Shown here: piece after piece, positions 1 through 8,726 of the stretch | How the letters are laid out: every line of letters starts with the position of its first letter | How positions within the stretch are numbered: the first letter of the stretch is position 1 | Assembly (NCBI GenBank): GCA_945873015.1 | Contig: CAMCBY010000043.1 | Location: forward strand, 1 to 14,776 | DNA length: 14,776 bases | Direction of reading: 5' to 3' | Source of the DNA: Klebsiella pneumoniae | GTDB taxonomy: Bacteria; Pseudomonadota; Gammaproteobacteria; Ga0077536 | Translations under genes and position numbers: made by a program | Notes under the pieces: model-generated | What the model saw: only the letters and a program-made list of their open reading frames with translations | Told to the model about the DNA's origin: nothing | Databases searched by the model: none

Positions 1-845
1 TTGAAGTTGCCGAGGTTCAATTCCTCCGCCGGCCGCGACAGGAGCTGGGTGACGGCATGGGCCGCTTCGAACGGCTCCAGCATGCGCGGTTGCCAACGGC
101 CGAAGACCTTGGCGTTGTCGGCGTATTCCTCGGTCATGCCGGTGCGCACGAAGGGCAGCATCAAACAACACGCGCTGGCCATATTGGCGGCTTTGCCGAG
201 ATTGGTCTTCAACACTTCCGGCAGACGCAGTACCGCCCAGTTGGCGACCACATAGCCGGGCACGGCAATGCCGGGCTCAATTGACTGCATGGAGGAAATG
301 TAAATGAATTGCACCGGACTGTTGTGATAAACCGCTTCGCCCGCCCACAGGTGCGTCATGTAGACAAAACCATCAATCTTGGTGTCCATCACCAGTTTTG
401 ATTCGGCCAGATTCTCGATGAACTCGCGGCGCACGCGAGCGCGGCGCTCGGCGCGACTTTCGCCGTCGATTTCGGGCAATGCACGTCCGAAGCGATAGCC
501 CTTTTCGGTCAGGCCAGAATTGCAGATCACGATATCCGGCCCCTTGCCGCCCATCTGCTCGATGATGTAGCTGCGCGATGCCCACAGGTCGCGGGTATTG
601 GTGACATCGGCCTGCATGGCAAAGGCTTTCACGCCGTTGTTGCGCATTGCGTCAACCATGTCGAAACCGTCGCGATAGCTGGAATGGAAATGCACGCCTA
701 CCACTTCCGCGCCGTTGGCCGCCGCCGCGAGCGCGAGACCCTGACCGATACCACCGTCCTTGCCCGAGCCGGTGATCAGGACGCGTTTGCCCTTGAACGC
801 GTTTTCCGGGAATTTGAATTTGTTGTAGTCGGCGGTGTACGCCAT
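1..845 (-). CDS. SDR-family oxidoreductase, atypical, 3' end outside window
   Basis: The reading frame is open from an ATG at 845 down to base 1, giving 281 codons with no stop; the C-terminus lies beyond the left edge. The start is supported by an AGGAGG ribosome site six bases upstream. The N-terminal half is a Rossmann fold: residues 19-40 carry a glycine-rich ITGSGKDGGIGQG nucleotide-binding segment, followed by a strand ending VVGVHF and an ADVTN segment typical of short-chain dehydrogenases. CNSG stands where most relatives have NNAG. The catalytic region has Ser185 thirteen residues before Tyr198, the usual spacing, but the expected lysine at Tyr+4 is Asn202 (YVVAN). A charged stretch rich in Glu and Arg sits between the CNSG motif and the active site. 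The substrate is unknown. It is transcribed divergently from a flavin monooxygenase, so a shared ketone or alcohol pathway is possible. It should not be taken as PhaB. Confidence 0.85.
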   Translation of the reverse strand, partial: MAYTADYNKFKFPENAFKGKRVLITGSGKDGGIGQGLALAAAANGAEVVGVHFHSSYRDGFDMVDAMRNNGVKAFAMQADVTNTRDLWASRSYIIEQMGGKGPDIVICNSGLTEKGYRFGRALPEIDGESRAERRARVRREFIENLAESKLVMDTKIDGFVYMTHLWAGEAVYHNSPVQFIYISSMQSIEPGIAVPGYVVANWAVLRLPEVLKTNLGKAANMASACCLMLPFVRTGMTEEYADNAKVFGRWQPRMLEPFEAAHAVTQLLSRPAEELNLGNF

Positions 846-1012
846 GGCGATCCTCCTTCGGATTCTTCTTGATAGTTGCGGTCAAGGTAAAGCATCGTCC
901 GAACGGGATCCAGCGCGGAACGATGACCATGAAAACGCCCCTGCGCAGCAGTCACGCTTGGGACGATACGGACTCGTATGCGATGATTCCGACGAACCAT
1001 TTCGGGGCGAAC

Positions 1013-2485
1013 ATGAACAATAATTCCGCATTGCACGCGCGCGAGATCCGCGTTGCCGTGATCGGCGCTGGCATGTCCGGCATCTTGACCGGCATCCGCC
1101 TGCTCGAGGCCGGCATCCACAACTTCGTCATTTACGAGAAGGCTGCGAGTCTCGGTGGCACTTGGCGCGAGAACAGTTATCCGGGCTTGTCCTGCGATGT
1201 TCCGTCTCATCATTACGTCTATTCCTTCGAGCCCAATCCCGAGTGGAGTCAGATGTTCTCGCCGGGACCGGAGATCCGCGCTTACTTCGAGCGCACGGCG
1301 GAAAAATACGGCGTGTCAGCCCATATCCAGTACAACAAGGAACTGGTCGCGGCAAACTTTTGCGACGGTCGTTGGCAGTTGCGTTTTGCCGATGGGGCGC
1401 AGGACGAGGCGAGCGTAGTGGTCGCCGCGACGGGTGTGTTGCACCATCCGGTCTACCCGGATATCGAAGGACTGGGCAGCTTTGCCGGCCCGTGTTTCCA
1501 CAGTGCGCGCTGGGATCACGGCGCCGAACTGGCGGGCAAACGGGTCGGCATCATCGGCACCGGTTCGACCGCCATCCAGATAGTCACCGGTCTGGTCGAC
1601 AAAGTCGCGCGCCTGGATTTGTTCCAGCGCACCGCGCAATGGGTACTGCCTTATCCGAATGAAGCCTACAGCGAGACCCAGAAGGCCGAGTTCCGCGCCC
1701 ATCCCGAAAAGATGACGGAAATGTTCTGGCACATGGCTGAGCAGTTCAATAATTCGTTCGCTCGGGCAGTGATTGGTGACGAAACCCAGATGGCGCGTAT
1801 TGAGCAACGTTGCCGCATGAATCTTGAGCACAACATCCATGACCCTGAACTGCGCCGCAAACTGACGCCTGATTACAAGGTGGCATGCAAGCGGCTGATC
1901 ATGTCCGACACGTTCTATGGCGCCATGCAGCAGCCGAACGCGCATCTTGTCACCGACGGCATCGCGCGTATCGAAGCGCAGGGTGTGCGCACGCGCGACG
2001 GTGTGCTGCATGAACTCGATGTGCTGGTGCTGGCTACCGGCTTCGATGGACATCGGTTCATGCGCGATATCGATATTACCGGCCAGGACGGACTGTCACT
2101 CAACGACGCCTGGGCCGATGCATTAAAAGCTTATCGCTGCCTGGCGGTGCCGAAGTTTCCGAATTTCTTCATGCTCATCGGCCCCAACAGTCCGATAGGG
2201 AATTTCTCCCTGATCCTGATTGCCGAGATGCAGGTCGATTACATCCTGAAACTCATCGCGCGTATCCGCGCGGGCGAATGCCGCGCGCTGGCGCCCACCG
2301 CGGCGGCGACTGAGGTTTTCAACGCTGAGATTCGTGCAGCCATGAAACAGACCGTTTGGGTGTCGGGTTGCCGTAGCTGGTATCTCGACAAGAACGGCAC
2401 ACCCGTGACCTGGCCCTGGTCGTTTGAGCGTTTTCAGGACGACATGCGCGAACCGCGACTCGCGGAATTCGAAATGCTGGCCTGA
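1013..2485 (+). CDS. Flavin-containing monooxygenase, Baeyer-Villiger type
   Basis: Predicted FAD- and NADPH-dependent oxygenase of about 490 residues, a normal length for the single-chain Baeyer-Villiger/FMO family, which inserts oxygen next to a ketone or oxidises soft heteroatoms. Visible motifs, in order: the FAD dinucleotide fold VIGAGMSG (residues 16-23); GGTWRENSYPGLSCDVPSH, common in this family; the fingerprint FAGPCFHSARWD (157-168), matching FxGxxxHxxxW with Asp rather than Pro at the end; the NADPH fold IIGTGSTA (around 180-187); and LATGFD near the C-terminal third. The start is uncertain. ATG 1013 places the FAD motif about 15 residues in, as in relatives, but has a weak ribosome site. 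In-frame ATGs at 929 (GGAA upstream) and 983 and a TTG at 869 would add 28, 10 or 48 residues that resemble nothing. It is divergent from the dehydrogenase on the left; the substrate cannot be read from the sequence. Confidence 0.88.
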   Translation: MNNNSALHAREIRVAVIGAGMSGILTGIRLLEAGIHNFVIYEKAASLGGTWRENSYPGLSCDVPSHHYVYSFEPNPEWSQMFSPGPEIRAYFERTAEKYGVSAHIQYNKELVAANFCDGRWQLRFADGAQDEASVVVAATGVLHHPVYPDIEGLGSFAGPCFHSARWDHGAELAGKRVGIIGTGSTAIQIVTGLVDKVARLDLFQRTAQWVLPYPNEAYSETQKAEFRAHPEKMTEMFWHMAEQFNNSFARAVIGDETQMARIEQRCRMNLEHNIHDPELRRKLTPDYKVACKRLIMSDTFYGAMQQPNAHLVTDGIARIEAQGVRTRDGVLHELDVLVLATGFDGHRFMRDIDITGQDGLSLNDAWADALKAYRCLAVPKFPNFFMLIGPNSPIGNFSLILIAEMQVDYILKLIARIRAGECRALAPTAAATEVFNAEIRAAMKQTVWVSGCRSWYLDKNGTPVTWPWSFERFQDDMREPRLAEFEMLA

Positions 2486-2490
2486 CCGGC

Positions 2491-2522
2491 GTTACAGGGC
2501 GCCGCACGCGGCGCCCTGTAAC
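2491..2522. terminator. Strong hairpin between convergent genes
   Basis: A perfect inverted repeat, with arms GTTACAGGGCGCCGC (2491-2505) and GCGGCGCCCTGTAAC (2508-2522) separated by two bases. It begins five bases after the monooxygenase stop and ends ten bases before the stop of the convergent MAPEG gene. Neither side has a run of T, so it is not a textbook intrinsic terminator. Its position suggests bidirectional termination or transcript 3'-end protection. Confidence 0.6.
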
Positions 2523-2532
2523 GATCAACGGC

Positions 2533-2943
2533 TCAGTGTGCCTGACAGAGCAGGTAACCCCAGTAGGCAAAAATCAGCATCTGCACGCTGAACAAGGTCG
2601 CACGTACCATCACCATCGGCGTGGCGGTCGACAGGATGTGCACCACCGACTGCGCGATGCGTGCGTACAGCACGATCATTGCGAGTTTGTCGGTAATGTC
2701 GGTATGACCGGTGGCGATGGCCACCAGCATCAAGCCGACCGCCAGCGCAAGATTCTCCAGCGCATTAGCGTGGGAGCGCGTCATACGCAGGCCAAACGCG
2801 TTCAAGTCGCGCCCATCGGCCTGAAAGGCGTTCAGTTCCTTGTCCCCTTTTAGAATCGCGGCAGCCCGCGTAAAAACCAGCGCAAAAGTCAGCGCCACTG
2901 ACCACATCACCATGCCTATCAAGGCAATCGCTGTCGTACTCAT
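2533..2943 (-). CDS. MAPEG family membrane protein
   Basis: A 136-residue integral membrane protein with about four hydrophobic segments (residues roughly 4-25, 64-80, 86-105 and 113-133), the size and topology of the MAPEG family (membrane-associated proteins in eicosanoid and glutathione metabolism). The family-like segment RSHANALENLALAVG (56-70) and the later ARIAQSVVHIL (94-104) resemble the conserved loop and third helix. ATG 2943 is chosen because GGGAGGGAAT lies immediately upstream; the frame stays open further upstream, but that extension is arginine-rich and shows no family similarity. Eukaryotic members conjugate or isomerise with glutathione, whereas most bacterial members are uncharacterised, so no reaction is assigned. 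It stands alone, convergent with the monooxygenase and divergent from the GGDEF-EAL gene. Confidence 0.85.
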   Translation of the reverse strand: MSTTAIALIGMVMWSVALTFALVFTRAAAILKGDKELNAFQADGRDLNAFGLRMTRSHANALENLALAVGLMLVAIATGHTDITDKLAMIVLYARIAQSVVHILSTATPMVMVRATLFSVQMLIFAYWGYLLCQAH

Positions 2944-3252
2944 ATTCCCTCCCAATAAAAGGCGAGGCCGAGTCGCGGCTGTCAGGCTCGCGCCAGGCGT
3001 TGTTGTCAGGCCGGCAGAGGCGCCGGCCAGGTCATTTGCTTGCAGGCCGAGGACAAGGCGTCGCGTGCAGGGTCTTGCCCGCCGCGCGCCGTGCCTGTCG
3101 CCGCATGCCGACAGCAGGATAGCAGAGGTATCTCGATGCCGGACTCCCGGTGCGCTCGTGCTGCGTTGCCCAGCCATGCTGAACTTTTCTGCGCGACGGT
3201 CGATATGCCTGATAACGAATCTCAATCCCTTGCGACGAGACACTGAGCGACC
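2944..3252. other. Intergenic region without a supported gene
   Basis: About 310 bases between the divergent MAPEG and GGDEF-EAL genes. Short open frames exist on both strands but have the arginine- and proline-rich composition of chance frames in G+C-rich DNA, and none has a convincing ribosome site. One 68-codon plus-strand frame (3040-3246) ends six bases before the GGDEF-EAL start, which could suggest a leader peptide, but nothing else supports it. The region must hold the promoters of both flanking genes; no near-consensus sigma-70 box pair was recognised. Confidence 0.5.
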
Positions 3253-5532
3253 GTGCCGAAATCCCTCTCCATCAAGCACAAGCTCGGGTTCGCGATTCTG
3301 CTCGCGATGATATTGGGCCTGGTCGCCGCAGGTTCGGCGTTTACCTATAGAGACTATCGTGCGGCCCATGCCGCCCTGGTCAATCGCGCTGAAGACCACG
3401 CGCAACTGGCGGCTGTGAGCAGCGCGGCGGCGGTGGCGAACGGCGACCGCGTGACGGCCAACGGCAGCGTTGGCGAGGTATACGAACGTCTCTGGCAGGA
3501 CGTGCAATTGGTCGCGGCCCTGACCGCGATAGCGAGCCTCGCGGCGCTGCTGCTGGCGGCGCGGCTGCTGGGCGGAATCTACGTGCCAATCACGAGCCTC
3601 ACCGCCGTCGCGCGACGCGTACGCGAGTCGCGCGACTACGCCGTGCGTGCGCCGGTGCTCGCCACCGATGAACTCGGGCAGTTATGCGCTGACTTCAACG
3701 CCATGCTGGCCGAAATCGAGCAACGCGACCGCGAACTCGAACGGCAAGTCGAGCAGCGCACGGAGGAACTCAAGCGACGCAATCAGGAATTGTCATCACA
3801 AGTGGCGGAACGCAGCGCTACCGAAAAAGCGCTGGTCGCGAGTGAACAGCGCTTCAAGAGTGCGTTCGAAAGTGCTGCGATTGGCATGATAATCGTCAAC
3901 GATGCGCGTCAGATCCAGCACGCCAACCAAGCCTTCGCTGATATGCTCGGCTACGCGCCGGATACCATGGCAGGCATGGCGTTGCGCGAGATCTCCCACC
4001 CTGACGACCGCGAAACCGGACTCTATCAGTACCACGAACTGGTCGCCGGTCAGATCGACCGTTATCAGATCGAGAAACGCTACGTGCATCGCGATGGTCA
4101 TCCGATCTGGGTCTTGTGCCATGTCTCGGCGGTGCGCGACCCGGCGGGCAGTTATCAGTACGCCATCGGCCAGATTCAGGACATCACCGAAGCCCATCAA
4201 CTGTCCAAAGAACTGTCCTATCAGGCCACCCATGATTCGCTGACCGGGCTGGTCAACCGCCGCGAATTCGAGGCGCGTATCGAGTACGCCCTGGAGGGCA
4301 CCTGGCGTAACGGCAAAGAACACGCAATTTGTTATCTCGATCTTGATCAGTTCAAGGTCATCAACGACACCTGCGGGCATGTCGCGGGGGACGAACTGTT
4401 GCGCCAGGTCGCGAATGTATTGCGCGCCAAAGTGCGCGCCAGCGACACTATCGCGCGCCTGGGTGGAGATGAGTTCGGTCTGCTGATGGAGAACTGCCCG
4501 TTGGCCCAGAGTCAGCGCGTAGCCGAGAGTTTCCGCAGCGCGATTGAGGACTTCCAGTTCGTGTGGGACGACAAGCGCTTTCGTGTGGGTGTGAGCATTG
4601 GCCTGGTGCCCATCAATCGCGACTCGGCGAGCGTTACCGAAGTGCTGCAGCAGGCCGACACGGCCTGTTATGCGGCCAAGGATCTTGGCCGTAACCGGGT
4701 GCATACGTTCTCACGCGACGACAAGGAACTGGCCAAGCGTCACGGCGAGATGCAATGGGTGACCAAGATTCAGGCCGCGCTCGAGTCTGATCAGTTCCGG
4801 CTCTACGTGCAACCGATAGTGCCGGTCAAGGGGCCGCGCGACCGTTACGAACATTACGAAGTGCTGATTCGCATGATCGACAGCGACGGCCTTGAAGTAC
4901 CCCCGGGTGCCTTTCTGCCGGCTGCCGAACGTTACAACCTCGCGGCGCGGGTCGATCGCTGGGTGGTATCCCATCTGCTCGAATGGGCGGCGCAGAATCC
5001 GCAGGAATTCGCGCGCTTTGACATGTGTTCGGTCAATCTGTCGGGCCTGACCCTCGCCGACGAATCGTTCCTCGGTTATGTCATCGATCTGCTGCGCGCG
5101 GCGCGCGTACCGAGTAGCAAGATTTGTTTTGAGATCACTGAAACGGCGGTGATTTCCAACTTGTCGCAGGCCAGTCGTTTTATTTCAACCTTGAAGGCGC
5201 TCGGCTGCTTGTTTGCGTTGGATGATTTTGGCAGCGGCTTGTCGTCTTTCGCTTATCTCAAGAACCTGCCGGTGGACTATCTCAAGATAGACGGCATGTT
5301 CGTGCGCGATGTGCATACTGATCCGCTCGACCGCGCGCTGGTGCGCTCGATCAACGATGTCGGCAAAGTGATGGGTAAGAAGACCATTGCCGAGTTTGTC
5401 GAAAACGATGAAATCATGGCGGTGCTGGCCGAGGTCGGCGTGGACTATGCGCAAGGTTACGGGGTCGGCAAACCATTCCCCTTGTCGCGCCTCGATCATG
5501 TGCCCGAGGCGCGCCTGGCAGCGGTCAGCTGA
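3253..5532 (+). CDS. Membrane PAS-GGDEF-EAL cyclic-di-GMP protein
   Basis: A 759-residue predicted bifunctional cyclic-di-GMP enzyme of the inner membrane. Order of parts: transmembrane helix about 12-32; a short periplasmic segment 33-84; second helix about 85-106; HAMP about 107-158; a heptad-like Glu/Arg/Gln-rich coiled coil about 150-197; PAS with PAC about 198-315; GGDEF about 318-480; EAL about 505-750. The cyclase signature RLGGDEF (GGDEF at 404-408) is intact, and an RxxD product-inhibition site (395-398) sits five residues before it. The phosphodiesterase domain has EVLIR (Glu536), Asn595, Glu627, Asp657-Asp658, Lys678, Glu714 and Gln734, so hydrolysis also looks possible. The start is GTG with a weak ribosome site; the next in-frame ATG falls inside the first helix. 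The periplasmic part looks like a CHASE8-type sensor missing its centre. Ligand and net activity are unknown. Confidence 0.93.
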   Translation: MPKSLSIKHKLGFAILLAMILGLVAAGSAFTYRDYRAAHAALVNRAEDHAQLAAVSSAAAVANGDRVTANGSVGEVYERLWQDVQLVAALTAIASLAALLLAARLLGGIYVPITSLTAVARRVRESRDYAVRAPVLATDELGQLCADFNAMLAEIEQRDRELERQVEQRTEELKRRNQELSSQVAERSATEKALVASEQRFKSAFESAAIGMIIVNDARQIQHANQAFADMLGYAPDTMAGMALREISHPDDRETGLYQYHELVAGQIDRYQIEKRYVHRDGHPIWVLCHVSAVRDPAGSYQYAIGQIQDITEAHQLSKELSYQATHDSLTGLVNRREFEARIEYALEGTWRNGKEHAICYLDLDQFKVINDTCGHVAGDELLRQVANVLRAKVRASDTIARLGGDEFGLLMENCPLAQSQRVAESFRSAIEDFQFVWDDKRFRVGVSIGLVPINRDSASVTEVLQQADTACYAAKDLGRNRVHTFSRDDKELAKRHGEMQWVTKIQAALESDQFRLYVQPIVPVKGPRDRYEHYEVLIRMIDSDGLEVPPGAFLPAAERYNLAARVDRWVVSHLLEWAAQNPQEFARFDMCSVNLSGLTLADESFLGYVIDLLRAARVPSSKICFEITETAVISNLSQASRFISTLKALGCLFALDDFGSGLSSFAYLKNLPVDYLKIDGMFVRDVHTDPLDRALVRSINDVGKVMGKKTIAEFVENDEIMAVLAEVGVDYAQGYGVGKPFPLSRLDHVPEARLAAVS

Positions 5533-5541
5533 GCTCTGCGC

Positions 5542-6564
5542 TCAGGTTTCGTTGAACAGGGCGAGAGCGGTGATGGCCTGACGGATACGGCCATGAAATG
5601 CGCGTGACGCGCAAATGACTCCACGATTGGCGTGGAGGCCCGCGCCCTTGGAGAAATCCAGCGGTTTGCCCAGCACGTCGGTCACTATCGCGCCGGCTTC
5701 TTCGGCGATGATCATGCCGGCGGCATGATCCCAGATCTTTTCGATGTAGTCGCGTCGGGTCGGCAGGCGCAGATAGGCCTCGGCCTGTCCGCGCGCCACC
5801 ACCGCGTATTTGCACTGACTGTCGAGTCGCGCCGGCGTGCCGCGCGACGACAGATACTCGACGATGCGGCCGGTGTCATCAATGCGCGAGTGCGCTGCCT
5901 CTACCGATTCGCAGATGCGCATGGCGGTGATGTCTTCCTCGCGACTGGCATCCAAGCGGCGCGGTGAGCGGGCAGGCTGGTCGGCCGGAACCGACCAGCT
6001 GCCGCCGCCGCGCACGGCGTAGAACAGGCTGCCGCGCGGGTCTGGCGCATCAAACGAGCGGCTGTAATCGGCCGACAGATTCGGGCAACCCAACACCCCC
6101 AACACCACCCGACCGTTTTCAATCAGGGCGAGCGAGACCGCGTACTGGCCGCCGCGCAGAAAACCCTTGGTGCCATCGATGGGGTCGAGCGTCCAGTAAC
6201 GTTCGGCGCTGGCGTCGTGATTACCGAGGTCGATGGCGTCGAGTACATCATCGACCCCCGCTTCAGCCCATGTGACCCGCGCGGCTGCGGCGACTTCCTC
6301 ACGTAACGTATCGCGTCCAGCTTCGCGCAAGGTCGCCGCGTCTTCCTCGCCGACCAGGGTCAAGCCGCCGAAAGCGTCGGCCAGTTGCCGGGCGATGACC
6401 GCCTGCGCAGCGTAATCGGCGACCGTCACCGGGCTCATGTCGTCTTTGCTGTGGCGCTCGATGTGTTGCTGACGGCTCTGTACATGGCGGGTGACGCGAC
6501 AGGCGGCTGCGACAGCGGTAATCGCCACCGAGAGTTGTTCAGAATAGTTGGCCGAGTGGGTCAC
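5542..6564 (-). CDS. 3'(2'),5'-bisphosphate nucleotidase, HAL2 type
   Basis: A 340-residue member of the lithium-sensitive, magnesium-dependent inositol monophosphatase superfamily. The metal-binding motifs are in order: GEED (72-75), DPIDGT (127-132) and WDHAAG (278-283). The context around the second motif, YWTLDPIDGTKGFLRGGQYA, followed by LGVLGCPN, is characteristic of the yeast HAL2/plant SAL1 branch, whose members remove the 3'-phosphate from 3'-phosphoadenosine 5'-phosphate, a by-product of sulfate assimilation; the bacterial CysQ enzymes do the same job but are shorter. The start chosen is GTG 6564, with AAAGGA six bases upstream. A GTG at 6609 with GGAG upstream would add 15 residues lacking family similarity. 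It is convergent with the GGDEF-EAL gene (9-bp gap) and divergent from acsA. Action on related sugar or inositol phosphates cannot be excluded. Confidence 0.9.
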   Translation of the reverse strand: MTHSANYSEQLSVAITAVAAACRVTRHVQSRQQHIERHSKDDMSPVTVADYAAQAVIARQLADAFGGLTLVGEEDAATLREAGRDTLREEVAAAARVTWAEAGVDDVLDAIDLGNHDASAERYWTLDPIDGTKGFLRGGQYAVSLALIENGRVVLGVLGCPNLSADYSRSFDAPDPRGSLFYAVRGGGSWSVPADQPARSPRRLDASREEDITAMRICESVEAAHSRIDDTGRIVEYLSSRGTPARLDSQCKYAVVARGQAEAYLRLPTRRDYIEKIWDHAAGMIIAEEAGAIVTDVLGKPLDFSKGAGLHANRGVICASRAFHGRIRQAITALALFNET

Positions 6565-6742
6565 GGTGATCCTTTCTGTGGTGTTGGCGTGGCGCCGACG
6601 GGCGCCCACGGTGTTAAACTCCGAGCCCTATTTCCCAGCGCCGCCGGACCTCCGCAGCGCATGGCGCGCGAGCGGATTACAGCCGTCGGCGCCGTGCCTC
6701 GCACGTCACGCGCCGGGTCTCAATCGAGGAGGAGAACCGCCC

Positions 6743-8680
<1,938 letters not shown>

Positions 8681-8695
8681 GCACGAGCCGATCTG

Positions 8696-8726
8696 CGACG
8701 CCGCGCGTATATCGCGGGGCGCGTCG
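8696..8726 (+). promoter_or_regulatory. Hairpin covering the phaE start
   Basis: In the acsA-phaE gap, CGACGC (8696-8701) can pair with GCGTCG (8721-8726), and an inner CGCG (8704-8707) can pair with CGCG (8713-8716) around a TATAT loop. The fold would bury the weak GGGG ribosome site (8716-8719) and the first base of the GTG start. This could tune phaE translation; it is only a pattern seen by eye and G+C-rich sequence pairs easily. Confidence 0.3.

Noticed and set aside
1316..2053. 245-codon open frame antisense to the monooxygenase
   Set aside because: It overlaps conserved monooxygenase sequence throughout and its translation resembles no family.
3030..3045. TTGCTTGCAG resembling the phasin repeat
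   Set aside because: The central spacer is two bases rather than three and the flanks differ, so it is not called an operator.
3040..3246. 68-codon frame ending just before the GGDEF-EAL start
   Set aside because: There is no ribosome site, the composition is like chance frames, and no domain is visible; it is mentioned only as a remote leader-peptide possibility.
2944..3507. Upstream extension of the MAPEG frame to 324 codons
   Set aside because: The extra 188 residues are arginine-rich, run into the GGDEF-EAL gene on the other strand, and the ATG at 2943 has an excellent ribosome site.
3796..4704. 302-codon open frame antisense to the GGDEF-EAL gene
   Set aside because: It lies opposite intact PAS and GGDEF domains and has no ribosome site or recognisable motif.
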